Source of the DNA: Candidatus Kapaibacterium sp.
Lineage (GTDB): Bacteria > Bacteroidota > Ignavibacteria > Kapaibacteriales > UBA2268
Reading direction: 5' to 3'
Length of the DNA stretch: 10,275 bases
Assembly: GCA_028691175.1 (NCBI GenBank)
Contig: JAQUZU010000060.1
Span: 1 to 10,275, forward strand
Both the position numbers and the translations under genes were made by a program. Below the pieces are notes generated by a model, which searched no databases, was not told the origin of the DNA, and saw nothing but the letters and a program-made list of their open reading frames with translations. This document shows positions 1 through 7,607 of this stretch, piece by piece (the first letter of the stretch is position 1; the number at the start of each line of letters is the position of its first letter).

Positions 1-557
1 CAGAAGTTTCCACCGAAGCCGAAGCAGTAAATTTCGTGTCAAAAATCGGCTATCCGGTAGTTATGAAAGTCGTCGGTCCGGTTCATAAATCCGACGTCGG
101 CGGCGTAAGTCTCGGCGTAAAGAGCGAGGAGGAAGTTCGTCGCGAATTTAAGCGCATTATGCAAATTCCGGACGCAACCGGCGTGCTGATTCAAAATATG
201 CTCTCCGGTCGCGAGATTTTCATCGGTGCGAACAAAGATCCGAAGTTCGGGCACATTATACTCGCCGGCTTGGGCGGTATCTTCATTGAAGTACTGAAAG
301 ACGTTCGCTCATGCCTCGTTCCGGTCTCAAACAACGAAGCACACGATATGATTAAATCTCTTAAATCATACAAACTTATTGAAGGTGTTCGCGGTCAGGA
401 AGGTGTCAACCAGGATATGTTCGCAGATATAATTTGCCGCGTAAGTGCCCTCTTAGAGGCAGCACCGGAAATCTGCGAAATGGACTTAAATCCGCTACTC
501 GGCACTGAAAAATCAATTACCGCTGTAGATGCGAGAGTCAGAATCGAAAAAAAATAA
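1..557 (+). CDS. Acyl-CoA synthetase (ADP/NDP-forming), C-terminal ATP-grasp part, 5' truncated
   Basis: The reading frame is open from position 3, so the gene starts before the window; 184 codons are visible. The protein matches the ATP-grasp subdomain of ADP-forming acetate/acyl-CoA ligases, which convert acyl-CoA, ADP and phosphate to acid, CoA and ATP, or the reverse, in the cytoplasm. Visible family signatures in order are IGYPVVMKV followed by HKSDVGGVSLG (about bases 48-117), the nucleotide-binding strand GVLIQNMLSGREIFIG with DPKFGHIILAGLGGIFIEVLKDV (about 180-303), and the metal-binding end EMDLNPLL with AVDARV (about 478-540). The CoA-binding and ligase domains would lie upstream, and whether they are fused in the same chain cannot be seen. 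The substrate acid is unknown. A fused protein acetyltransferase relative cannot be excluded without the N-terminus. The family call is secure; the exact substrate is not. Confidence 0.88.
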   Translation, partial: EVSTEAEAVNFVSKIGYPVVMKVVGPVHKSDVGGVSLGVKSEEEVRREFKRIMQIPDATGVLIQNMLSGREIFIGANKDPKFGHIILAGLGGIFIEVLKDVRSCLVPVSNNEAHDMIKSLKSYKLIEGVRGQEGVNQDMFADIICRVSALLEAAPEICEMDLNPLLGTEKSITAVDARVRIEKK

Positions 558-580
558 TGTTGTGATTTATCTCACATATT

Positions 581-615
581 CCCCTGTAGGGGCAGACTTA
601 ACACCTGCCCCTACG
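581..615. repeat. Palindromic intergenic element with perfect 10-bp inverted repeat
   Basis: GTAGGGGCAG (586-595) and CTGCCCCTAC (605-614) are exact reverse complements around a 9-base loop. The left arm also sits in a nested palindrome CCCC-TGTA-GGGG (581-592). The GC-rich block stands out from AT-rich surroundings. Its position 28 bases after the synthetase stop suits a transcription terminator, but only a weak GTTTGTT follows. The TGTAGGGGCAG...CTGCCCCTAC pattern resembles dispersed palindromic repeats found between genes in many bacterial genomes. Only one copy is seen here, so repeat status is inferred. Confidence 0.55.
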
Positions 616-667
616 TTTGTTCACTTAGAACGGCATAATTTATTTTTATAAATTTTTCTGCATTGAC

Positions 668-713
668 TTTGCTCTTTCAGAAAATTTTATTAATTTGCTG
701 TATTGTATTTTTG
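668..713 (+). promoter_or_regulatory. Candidate Bacteroidota-type promoter region for the TonB-dependent receptor
   Basis: TATTTTTG at 706-713 fits the TAnnTTTG form of the Bacteroidota -7 element and lies 52 bases before the chosen ATG. No TTTG sits at the usual distance upstream of it. An alternative pair is TTTG at 668-671, a 19-base gap, and TAATTTG at 691-697, which is one base shorter than the consensus. The region is AT-rich, so chance matches are likely. Which, if either, is used cannot be told from sequence. Confidence 0.3.
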
Positions 714-765
714 TGTTTGAAAAATACAAAGCATAAACCATAATAAAAAAATATTGCGAGATACT

Positions 766-3700
766 ATGAAAAGAAGATTTACCACATTTCTATTATTAGC
801 GATAATTCTTCCGTTTGCTGTATACGCGCAAAGCGTTACAACTGCGGGAATTAACGGCATTATTACAGACGCAGTAACCGGAGAAAAACTTGCCGGTGCT
901 ACTATTCGCTTAGAAAATCAAACTACCGGAGTGAAACACGGACAAAAAACCAATCCGTCGGCACGATTCAATTTTGTCGGATTAAGACCGGGCGGTCCAT
1001 ATACGCTGACTGCAACGTATGTAGGACATCTTGAACTTAAAATGGAAAACATTAACCTCGAAATCGGCCAGAACTTGTCGATTTCGCTGAAACTCAACCC
1101 GGAAGAAGTCAGAACAAAAGACGTTGTCGTAGTTGCCGAAAAGAGCCAGATTATCAATTCAGGTAAAACCGGCTCTTCGCAGTATATATCGGAGAACGAT
1201 CTTATGAACATGCCGACCATGGACAGAAATTTGAACGATTTCTCGCGTCTTTCGCCGGCAATTACAACTACCGGAGCGAACGAATCCGAAGCCGGCACAA
1301 GCGTCGGCGGGCGAAACAACCGCTACAACAATATTCAGATTGATGGTGCCACAATGAATGACGTTTATGGACTGAACTCTACGGGTACTCCGGGCGGCGG
1401 TGCGGATGCACAACCGATTTCTTTGGACGCAATTCAGGAATTTCAGGTTGCAATTTCGCCGTTTGACGTTCGTCAGGGTGGCTTCACCGGAGGTTCAATT
1501 AATGCAATTACACGCTCGGGCACAAATCATTTCAAAGGCTCGGCATATTATTATGGCAAAAACGCAAGTTTAGTCGGCGATAAACCGACCGAATACCCTG
1601 ATTTCAACGATATGACAATCGGCGGACGCGTAGGCGGACCTATCGTAAAAGACAAACTATTTTACTTCGCAAATGTTGAATATCGCGACAAAGAAAACCC
1701 TAAAGCCCTCGAAGTCGGTACAACAGCAGTCGAAGGTGCTATTAATCAATTTTTCATTGATCCGGCTCAACTCGCAGAAATCCGTCAGAGTACAATCGAT
1801 CGCTACGGCTACGATCCGGGAAGTTATAGTCCATATACTCAAAACACGGACGATATTAAAATTTTCGCCCGCTTAGATTATAACCTCAACGACCGCAACC
1901 GCTTATCTTTGCGCCACAATTATGTAAACGCAAACTCGGCAAAAGGTGTCGATCGATATTCTACTACTTTCTCGTTTGCAGGTCAGGAATATATTTTCCA
2001 AAGCAAGCAAAATCAGACCGTTTTGCAGCTTAACAGCGTAGTGGGCGACAACATGGCAAATGAACTCCGCCTTTCGATGTCAATAGTAAATGACGAACGC
2101 AACAACGAGGGTGATCTTTTCCCAAGTATAAATATTCAAGGTATGGGCGAAAAAGACGGCACCGTACAGTTCGGCGTCGAAAAAAGTTCGCAGGCAAATT
2201 CACTTGACCAGCACGTTTTTGAAATTGCGGACAATTTCAGCATTTTCGCCGGCGATCACTCAATCATGATTGGTACAAGTAATCAAATTTACTCTTTTAA
2301 AAATCTGTTTATTCAGAACTACATGGGATCCTGGACGTTCTATAGTTACGAAGACTTTGTAAACGGCACTCCGAACAAACTCGAATATACATACTCAAAC
2401 AATCCGAACAACCTCTCCCCGGCAACTGAATTTGGCTATATTCAACTCGGCTTTTATGCTCAAGACACTTGGACAGTTCTTCCGAACCTCAAATTGACTT
2501 ACGGCTTGCGCTATGATTTATATACTTTTCCGGACAGTCCGGACGAAAATCCGACATTTGCCGCAGATTTCCTTGGCTTACACACAAGCAACCTGCCGGC
2601 TCCAAATGCACTTTCCCCGCGTATCGGTTTTAACTGGGACGTTTTCGACGACAGCGAACTTCAACTTCGCGGCGGTTTTGGTATCTTCTCCGGTAACACT
2701 CCGGGCGTATGGATCGGCAATCAATTCTCAAATTCCGGCATGATGTTCTCCTCTGTATATCTGACAAGCGACCTCCCAACGTTTGATCCTGCTAATTGGC
2801 AAAATCTGCGCAACGAAGTTATCGCAACCGGCATCAAACAAAAATCGGAAATTGCAATCACTGCTGAAGACTTCAAAATGCCGCAATTGTTCAGAATAAA
2901 CCTCGGAGCAGACTACCATCTGGGCTATGGATTCATCGGTACAATCGACTTCATGTACGGTAAATCGCAAAACGAAATTTATTATCGCAACCTTAACATT
3001 GAATATGCAACTGACGAAGACGGAAACGGTATCACAACAATCGACGGCAGACCGCTCTATAATAACCCGTACAACTCGCCGAAAAGCAGCAATTTCCAGA
3101 ATGTAATCGAAATGAGTAACACAAGCAAGGGCTACCAATATTCGATTGCAGTGCAATTACAGAAACCGTTTAACCAGGGAATTTTGCCGAACATGTCAGC
3201 CAACATCTCATATTCAACTCTTCGCTCGAAAGACGTAAATAGCTCAACAAGCTCTGTTGCACTCTCAAACTGGAAATATAACGTTGCAGTTGATCCGAAC
3301 AATCCGGACCTCGTAACTTCAAACTTCCAGATTGACCACCGCATCATGGCAAACGTTTCGTATCGCCACCAATGGTCAAAATTTACAAGCACGACAATTG
3401 GTCTGTATTACGAAGGACGCTCCGGCTCGCCTTTCTCGTTCCTGTTTTACACAAACTCTCGCAGCAAATACTGGGACAGATCCGAGAAAATCAAAGATGC
3501 CAACAACGACAACTTCTGGTCTAACGATGTTGTTTATATTCCGGAAATCCTCTCGAGCGAAAACGGCTGGAGCGACGATAAAATGATTCTCGTAAATGGC
3601 GCAGTGCAGGATACAATCCTCAATTCAGGCAAGACATACGGACAATTATTCGAAGAATTTCTTGATCAATACGACGACATCGAACGTGGCAAAATCTGCG

Positions 3701-4035
3701 AAAGAAACTCGCAGCGTTCTTCTTGGCGCCACTTCCTCGATGTGAAGATAACACAACAATTCAAAATTTACAAGCATTACAAAATGGATTTAAGCCTCGA
3801 CATCATGAACGTTCTTAATCTGCTGAACAGCGACTGGGGCAAGAGCGAATACGTGCTTTATGGTACATACAGTCTTCTCGAGTTTGACGGTTACGAAGAT
3901 CCGAACAACTCAAGTTCAAGAATCAAGGCAGCATTTTATCCAAACTCCAAGGGCAACACAAAGAGCTCTCTATATCAGCAAAGCGACTTGTGGTCGCGCT
4001 GGAGAATGCAATTCGGCATACGCCTTTATTTTTAG
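766..4035 (+). CDS. TonB-dependent outer-membrane receptor, Oar-like, with carboxypeptidase-regulatory-like domain
   Basis: The frame extends to a TTG at 754, but the ATG at 766 is preferred because it gives a clean signal peptide: MKRR, a hydrophobic stretch to about residue 18, and a VYA-Q cleavage site after residue 21. Residues about 27-110 form a carboxypeptidase-regulatory-like beta domain (GIITDAVTGEKLAGATIRL, then FVGLRPGGPY). DVVVVAE (119-125) resembles a TonB box. The plug covers about 135-255 (NRYNNIQIDGATMNDVYGL; LDAIQEFQVAISPFDVRQGG; GGSINAITRSGTNHFKGSA), in the manner of Oar-family proteins. The remainder, to residue 1089, is a beta barrel with alternating aromatic strands and a terminal LYF, as expected for outer-membrane insertion. 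It should use proton-motive force through TonB-ExbBD to move a ligand across the outer membrane. No SusD-like partner lies next to it, so a glycan substrate is not supported; some Oar proteins are linked to protein export. The substrate is unknown. Confidence 0.9.
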   Translation: MKRRFTTFLLLAIILPFAVYAQSVTTAGINGIITDAVTGEKLAGATIRLENQTTGVKHGQKTNPSARFNFVGLRPGGPYTLTATYVGHLELKMENINLEIGQNLSISLKLNPEEVRTKDVVVVAEKSQIINSGKTGSSQYISENDLMNMPTMDRNLNDFSRLSPAITTTGANESEAGTSVGGRNNRYNNIQIDGATMNDVYGLNSTGTPGGGADAQPISLDAIQEFQVAISPFDVRQGGFTGGSINAITRSGTNHFKGSAYYYGKNASLVGDKPTEYPDFNDMTIGGRVGGPIVKDKLFYFANVEYRDKENPKALEVGTTAVEGAINQFFIDPAQLAEIRQSTIDRYGYDPGSYSPYTQNTDDIKIFARLDYNLNDRNRLSLRHNYVNANSAKGVDRYSTTFSFAGQEYIFQSKQNQTVLQLNSVVGDNMANELRLSMSIVNDERNNEGDLFPSINIQGMGEKDGTVQFGVEKSSQANSLDQHVFEIADNFSIFAGDHSIMIGTSNQIYSFKNLFIQNYMGSWTFYSYEDFVNGTPNKLEYTYSNNPNNLSPATEFGYIQLGFYAQDTWTVLPNLKLTYGLRYDLYTFPDSPDENPTFAADFLGLHTSNLPAPNALSPRIGFNWDVFDDSELQLRGGFGIFSGNTPGVWIGNQFSNSGMMFSSVYLTSDLPTFDPANWQNLRNEVIATGIKQKSEIAITAEDFKMPQLFRINLGADYHLGYGFIGTIDFMYGKSQNEIYYRNLNIEYATDEDGNGITTIDGRPLYNNPYNSPKSSNFQNVIEMSNTSKGYQYSIAVQLQKPFNQGILPNMSANISYSTLRSKDVNSSTSSVALSNWKYNVAVDPNNPDLVTSNFQIDHRIMANVSYRHQWSKFTSTTIGLYYEGRSGSPFSFLFYTNSRSKYWDRSEKIKDANNDNFWSNDVVYIPEILSSENGWSDDKMILVNGAVQDTILNSGKTYGQLFEEFLDQYDDIERGKICERNSQRSSWRHFLDVKITQQFKIYKHYKMDLSLDIMNVLNLLNSDWGKSEYVLYGTYSLLEFDGYEDPNNSSSRIKAAFYPNSKGNTKSSLYQQSDLWSRWRMQFGIRLYF

Positions 4036-4059
4036 TCAATCGTCTAAATCATTAATTTT

Positions 4060-4100
4060 AAAGCAAGTTTCCGCATTTCGTCGGGGACTTGCTTTTGTTT
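4060..4100 (+). terminator. Rho-independent terminator after the TonB-dependent receptor gene
   Basis: AAAGCAAGTTTCC (4060-4072) pairs with GGGGACTTGCTTT (4083-4095), 13 pairs including two G-U, around a 10-base loop. A T-rich run TTTTGTTT (4093-4100) follows. It begins 24 bases after the receptor stop codon and so separates that gene from plsY. Confidence 0.8.
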
Positions 4101-4128
4101 ATCGAAAATTTCTTTTAAACAAATAAAA

Positions 4129-4136
4129 TACTTTTG
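4129..4136 (+). promoter_or_regulatory. Candidate -7 promoter element for plsY-gpsA-rimO
   Basis: TACTTTTG matches the TAnnTTTG form of the Bacteroidota -7 element. It lies between the upstream terminator and plsY, 60 bases before the plsY ATG. No clear TTTG -33 element is present 19-21 bases upstream, so the call rests on one octamer and on position. Confidence 0.4.
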
Positions 4137-4196
4137 CGATTAGTTCGTTTATTGTCGTACATAAGTAAAAATTAATCAGTATATCTAAGAGGAATA

Positions 4197-4892
4197 ATGG
4201 AAGTAGTGCTTAAAGTAATGGCGATAGTAGTAATCAGCTATCTGCTTGGTTCTTTTCCAACCGCAGTTGTAGTAAGCAAGAAATTTTTCGGTTTCGACAT
4301 TCGCAGCAAAGGCAGTGGCAACATGGGATCAACCAACGCTTTCCGCGTTCTCGGTTGGAAATGGGGCATCGTCGTTCAAATTATCGACATTCTTAAAGGT
4401 CTTTTAGCCATCGTTGTCGTAGCAAACTTAATCGGCGACGGCTTGGATTTAGGCAGTTACACATACTTCGAAGACTCTACATTAATCCGCGTAATTGCGG
4501 GTGTAAGTGCAGTTTTTGGGCACATTTTCTCATGCTTTGTCGGATTTAAAGGCGGTAAAGGCATAAACACCGCAGCCGGAATGCTGATCGGCATTGCACC
4601 GATCGACGTCAGTATTGCACTGGGAATATTTCTGCTTGCACTTATATTTTCCGGTTATATTTCGCTTGGCTCAATCATGGCGGCAATCACTGTTCCATCG
4701 TCAATGTTTGTACGATATAACATATTCAACATAGAAATTCCGGGCTATCATTTTATGATATTTTTCTTCCTGGGCATGAGTTTACTCATAGTATTTGCAC
4801 ATCGAAAAAACATCGCACGTTTAGCACGTGGAACGGAAAGTAAATTTCCGAAATTACAATTGATAAAAATACATTCACGACATAAATCTTAA
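4197..4892 (+). CDS. plsY: Acyl-phosphate:glycerol-3-phosphate acyltransferase
   Basis: This integral inner-membrane enzyme transfers an acyl group from acyl-phosphate (made by PlsX) to position 1 of sn-glycerol-3-phosphate, giving lysophosphatidate, the first step of phospholipid synthesis in most bacteria. All family motifs are present: GSFPTAVVVSK (18-28) leading to GSGNMGSTN (39-47) and RVLG; D64 and KG (67-68) in QIIDILKG; FGHIFSCFVGFKGGKG (107-122); and HRKNIARL (202-209) with GTESK (212-216). Several hydrophobic membrane segments separate them. At 231 residues it is slightly longer than many PlsY proteins, with a basic C-terminal tail. AAGAGG ends four bases before the ATG, a recognisable though close Shine-Dalgarno sequence. 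It is the first gene of a tight run with gpsA, whose product is its substrate. The call is very secure. Confidence 0.97.
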   Translation: MEVVLKVMAIVVISYLLGSFPTAVVVSKKFFGFDIRSKGSGNMGSTNAFRVLGWKWGIVVQIIDILKGLLAIVVVANLIGDGLDLGSYTYFEDSTLIRVIAGVSAVFGHIFSCFVGFKGGKGINTAAGMLIGIAPIDVSIALGIFLLALIFSGYISLGSIMAAITVPSSMFVRYNIFNIEIPGYHFMIFFFLGMSLLIVFAHRKNIARLARGTESKFPKLQLIKIHSRHKS

Positions 4893-4909
4893 CACAGAGA
4901 AATAACACA

Positions 4910-5902
4910 GTGAAAATAGGAATTATAGGCGCGGGGGGCTGGGGAACAGCCCTTTCGTGTGTTTTGGCAGATAACGGTTTCCAGCCGTTAATTTGGTGCT
5001 TCGAGAGCACTACCACCGACGAAATTAACCTCAATCGAACCAACTCCGTCTTTTTGCCGGGAGTAACGCTTCCGCTCGCGATTCGCGCAACCTCTGCCCT
5101 GACGGATTTGCATTCGTGCGATATACTTGTAATCTCTACTCCGACGCAACATATTCGTGCGACCGTTTCGGCATATCCGGAATTATTCAAAGGAAAAAAA
5201 ATTGTCGACGTAGCAAAGGGAATTGAAATTGGCACTACATACCGCATTTCGCAAATTCTCGAAGAAGCAGTCGGGATTAAGCCGGAAAATTACGCAGTCC
5301 TAACCGGACCGAGCCATGCAGAGGAAGTTTCCCGCCGACACCCTACAACCGTTGTAACTGCCTCCGATAACGGAATGCTTGCCGCAGAGGTACAAAAGAT
5401 TTTTTCAAATAAAAATTTCCGCGTATATTCCTCAGTCGACGTAATCGGCTGCGAACTCGGTGGTGCACTGAAAAATGTAATCGCCGTTGCCGCCGGAGTA
5501 GTCGACGGCGCAGGCTTTGGCGATAACACCAAAGCTGCACTAATAACGCGCGGTCTCGCTGAAATCACTCGCCTCGGAGTAGCGGTTGGAGCAACGCAAA
5601 ATACTTTCTTCGGGCTGTCCGGCATTGGCGATTTATTCGTAACATGTGCCAGCAAACTGAGCCGCAATCGACAAGTCGGCGAATATCTCGGTCGCGGACA
5701 GAAAATCGACGACATTATCTCAAGCATGAAAATGGTTGCCGAAGGCGTCCACACGACTCGCTCCGCTTATGAACTTGCACAAACACACCGCATCGAAATG
5801 CCAATTACAGAGCAAATATATAAGTTACTTTTCGGCGGCTATTCGGTAAAAGATTCAATGGAAGAACTCATGGCTCGCGAAACAAAGCGCGAATGGCTGT
5901 AA
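4910..5902 (+). CDS. gpsA: NAD(P)-dependent glycerol-3-phosphate dehydrogenase
   Basis: This cytoplasmic enzyme reduces dihydroxyacetone phosphate to sn-glycerol-3-phosphate with NAD(P)H and so feeds PlsY, encoded just upstream. The 330-residue length is typical. The N-terminal Rossmann fold shows the dinucleotide motif GAGGWGTA (7-14), followed by FLPG (48-51), VISTPTQ (74-80) and AKG with K103. The substrate-binding region has LTGPSHAEEV (131-140). The C-terminal catalytic domain has the conserved lysine K188 in GGALKNV, then GFGDNTKAALITRGLAE (202-218), GLSGIGDLFVTC (235-246) and SRNRQVGEYLGRG (251-263). The start codon is GTG, which places the glycine-rich loop at the usual distance from the N-terminus. 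AGAGA about nine bases upstream is a weak ribosome-binding site. The gap from plsY is 17 bases, so co-transcription is likely. Confidence 0.97.
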   Translation: MKIGIIGAGGWGTALSCVLADNGFQPLIWCFESTTTDEINLNRTNSVFLPGVTLPLAIRATSALTDLHSCDILVISTPTQHIRATVSAYPELFKGKKIVDVAKGIEIGTTYRISQILEEAVGIKPENYAVLTGPSHAEEVSRRHPTTVVTASDNGMLAAEVQKIFSNKNFRVYSSVDVIGCELGGALKNVIAVAAGVVDGAGFGDNTKAALITRGLAEITRLGVAVGATQNTFFGLSGIGDLFVTCASKLSRNRQVGEYLGRGQKIDDIISSMKMVAEGVHTTRSAYELAQTHRIEMPITEQIYKLLFGGYSVKDSMEELMARETKREWL

Positions 5903-5918
5903 TCAAAAATCATCAGAT

Positions 5919-7223
5919 ATGAAAAAACCGAAACTTTCTATCGTTACAATGGGCTGCAGCAAGAACTTGGTAGATTCCGAGCGAATCGCATTTGCCCTGA
6001 GCAATTTTTATGAATACACAAGCGACGCACAAAAATGTGACGTGCTGATAATCAACACTTGCGGGTTTATCGATTCGGCAAAACAGCAAAATGTGCAGGC
6101 AATTCTGGAAGCCGTCCACTTCAAAAAACAACTCGGCATCTCGAAAATCGTCGTTATGGGTTGTCTTTCGCAGCGGTACGGCGACGAACTAAAAGAGCAA
6201 ATCGCGGGTGTCGACGCTTTTTTCGGGGCAAATAATTTCCGCGACGTAATCGCATATTTAGTGCCGAAAGGCGATTGCCGTGCTCCGCTCGAGGGCAGTC
6301 GCATCCTAATGACTCCGTTCCACTTCGCGTATTTGAAAATTGCCGAGGGCTGCAACCACCGTTGTGCATTTTGTGCAATTCCGGTAATTCGCGGCAACCA
6401 CGTATCCGTACCGATGGAAGAACTAATCGACGAAGCCGCCCAACTTAAGTCCAATGGAATAAAGGAGCTTAATGTAATTGCTCAAGATACGAGTTTCTAC
6501 GGAACCGACCTCTACGGAAAAAAAACTCTCGCAAAATTGTTAGAGAAACTCTCCGATATGAAATTTGACTGGATTCGCATCATGTACGCTTATCCGACGG
6601 CATTTCCGATTGACGTACTCGAAATAATGGCAGACCGCACAAACATCTGCAACTATCTCGATATTCCGCTCCAGCACATCTCTGATAGAATTTTGAAATC
6701 CATGCTCCGCGGAATATCCCGCGAGGATACTCTCAAACTTGTCGAAACGATGCGCCGGATTGTCCCCGATATAGCGATTCGCAGCACTTTTATTGTCGGA
6801 TTCCCGGGCGAAACCGAAGCCGAATTTAGCGAATTAATGGCATTTCTGCGTGATGTCCGGTTAGACCGGGTCGGTGCATTCACTTATTCGCGCGAAGAAG
6901 GCACTCCGGCATACAATTTAGTCGATAACATTAAACCAAAGACTAAGGAAATACGTCTGGATAAATTGATGAAGCAGCAAGCGGCAATTTCGCTCGAAAA
7001 GAACAAAGCGAAAGTCGGCAAGACTTTGAAAGTATTAATCGACGAATGCGACGACAAGTATTTCTACGGCAGAACCGAACAAGATGCGACGGAAGTAGAT
7101 AATCGCGTTTTGATCGACAAAACTGCTCCGATAAAAGTCGGCGAATTTTTTGATTTGGAAATTAAAAAAGCGACTGAATTCGATTTATTCGGTATTTTGC
7201 CAAAAGTTTCTGCAAATAATTAG
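5919..7223 (+). CDS. rimO: Ribosomal protein S12 methylthiotransferase RimO
   Basis: RimO is a radical-SAM enzyme that adds a methylthio group to the beta carbon of a conserved aspartate in ribosomal protein S12. The 434-residue chain shows the N-terminal methylthiotransferase domain with cluster cysteines C13 (TMGCSKNLVDSER), C48 (INTCGF) and C82 (VMGCLSQ). The radical-SAM CxxxCxxC motif is C145, C149 and C152 (EGCNHRCAFC). Further core motifs are AQDTSFYGTDLYG (188-200), YAYPTAFP (223-230) and YLDIPLQHISD (246-256). A TRAM domain occupies about 365-428 and ends in FDLFG. The GCSKN form of the first motif, rather than the GCQMN of MiaB, and the YAYPTAFP segment favour RimO over MiaB or MtaB. 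It follows gpsA by 16 bases without an obvious Shine-Dalgarno sequence and is probably in the same operon. No convincing terminator follows it. Confidence 0.95.
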   Translation: MKKPKLSIVTMGCSKNLVDSERIAFALSNFYEYTSDAQKCDVLIINTCGFIDSAKQQNVQAILEAVHFKKQLGISKIVVMGCLSQRYGDELKEQIAGVDAFFGANNFRDVIAYLVPKGDCRAPLEGSRILMTPFHFAYLKIAEGCNHRCAFCAIPVIRGNHVSVPMEELIDEAAQLKSNGIKELNVIAQDTSFYGTDLYGKKTLAKLLEKLSDMKFDWIRIMYAYPTAFPIDVLEIMADRTNICNYLDIPLQHISDRILKSMLRGISREDTLKLVETMRRIVPDIAIRSTFIVGFPGETEAEFSELMAFLRDVRLDRVGAFTYSREEGTPAYNLVDNIKPKTKEIRLDKLMKQQAAISLEKNKAKVGKTLKVLIDECDDKYFYGRTEQDATEVDNRVLIDKTAPIKVGEFFDLEIKKATEFDLFGILPKVSANN

Positions 7224-7230
7224 TTTTTCT

Positions 7231-7262
7231 TTTGGAAATTATATTTGTATTTATTATTTTTG
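7231..7262 (+). promoter_or_regulatory. Bacteroidota-type promoter before the DUF2795-like gene
   Basis: TTTG at 7231-7234 and TATTTTTG at 7255-7262 match the -33 (TTTG) and -7 (TAnnTTTG) elements of Bacteroidota promoters, with a 20-base spacer in the expected range. Transcription would start a few bases after 7262, giving a leader of roughly 45 bases before the ATG at 7315. It is the only place in the window where both elements are found at proper spacing. Confidence 0.6.
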
Positions 7263-7314
7263 CGTTTTGCTAAAATTATAAGCATATCATAATAGAAAAT
7301 TTGAAAGGTCAATC

Positions 7315-7554
7315 ATGTTTTGGACACCTGAACTTGCAAAATTCATAGAAGATGCACCTTGGCCTGCAACTAAGGAAGAGCTCTTAGATTATACAAACCG
7401 TAACGGCAGCCCGTTACAAGTAATTGAAAATATCGTTGAATTAGACGATACAGACGAGTTAATTGAAGGTATAGAAGACTTATGGCCTGAATACGAAGAC
7501 GTTACAACCGAGGAGTACTTCTATAACGACGACGAAGAAGAGCAGTACATATAA
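7315..7554 (+). CDS. Small very acidic DUF2795-like protein
   Basis: This 79-residue protein has no signal peptide or membrane segment and is probably cytoplasmic. Residues about 5-60 resemble DUF2795: a short helix, then a W/YPATKEELLDY segment (16-26), NRNGSPLQVIENI (28-40) and LDDTDELIEGIEDLW (43-57). The family has no established biochemical role that I can name. The composition is striking, with about 25 Asp/Glu against 3 Lys/Arg and a tail of acidic and tyrosine residues ending in DDEEEQYI. GAAAGG at 7303-7308, six bases before the ATG, is a good ribosome-binding site, and a promoter match lies upstream. The downstream Omp85 gene starts 53 bases after its stop with no promoter match between, so the two may be co-transcribed. 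The short length does not look like truncation. Family assignment is by pattern only. Confidence 0.8.
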   Translation: MFWTPELAKFIEDAPWPATKEELLDYTNRNGSPLQVIENIVELDDTDELIEGIEDLWPEYEDVTTEEYFYNDDEEEQYI

Positions 7555-7555
7555 C

Positions 7556-7583
7556 GAGGCGGGCAGTACAATTCCTGCCTCCG
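7556..7583 (+). other. Weak hairpin between the DUF2795-like gene and the Omp85 gene
   Basis: GGGCAG (7561-7566) can pair with CTGCCT (7575-7580) around an 8-base loop, five Watson-Crick pairs plus one G-U. The flanking GAGG and CTC can pair only with a bulge. No T-run follows, so it is a poor terminator candidate. It could act as an RNA-stability or partial-attenuation element, but this is speculative. Confidence 0.25.
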
Positions 7584-7607
7584 ATTAACCATATTTATCA
7601 GTATTTA

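Noticed and set aside
754..765. TTG start for the TonB-dependent receptor, four residues upstream of the ATG
   Set aside because: The ATG at 766 gives a standard signal peptide beginning MKRR, whereas the TTG adds four residues including an acidic one and has no better ribosome-binding site.
4786..5247. Minus-strand ORF of 153 codons across the plsY-gpsA junction
   Set aside because: It overlaps conserved ends of two certain genes and shows no motif of its own.
5290..5754. Minus-strand ORF of 154 codons inside gpsA
   Set aside because: It lies wholly within gpsA, whose motifs are complete. Its composition, rich in Ser, Pro, Ala and Thr without a recognisable domain, is what the antisense of biased codons produces.
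6008..6454. Minus-strand ORF of 148 codons inside rimO
   Set aside because: It overlaps the cluster-binding core of rimO, has no recognisable domain, and has no ribosome-binding site or promoter.
7200..7235. Inverted repeat CCAAAAG...CTTTTGG at the end of rimO, considered as a terminator
   Set aside because: The stem is only 7 AT-rich pairs with a 22-base loop and no T-run after the 3' arm. The right arm also overlaps the -33 promoter element.
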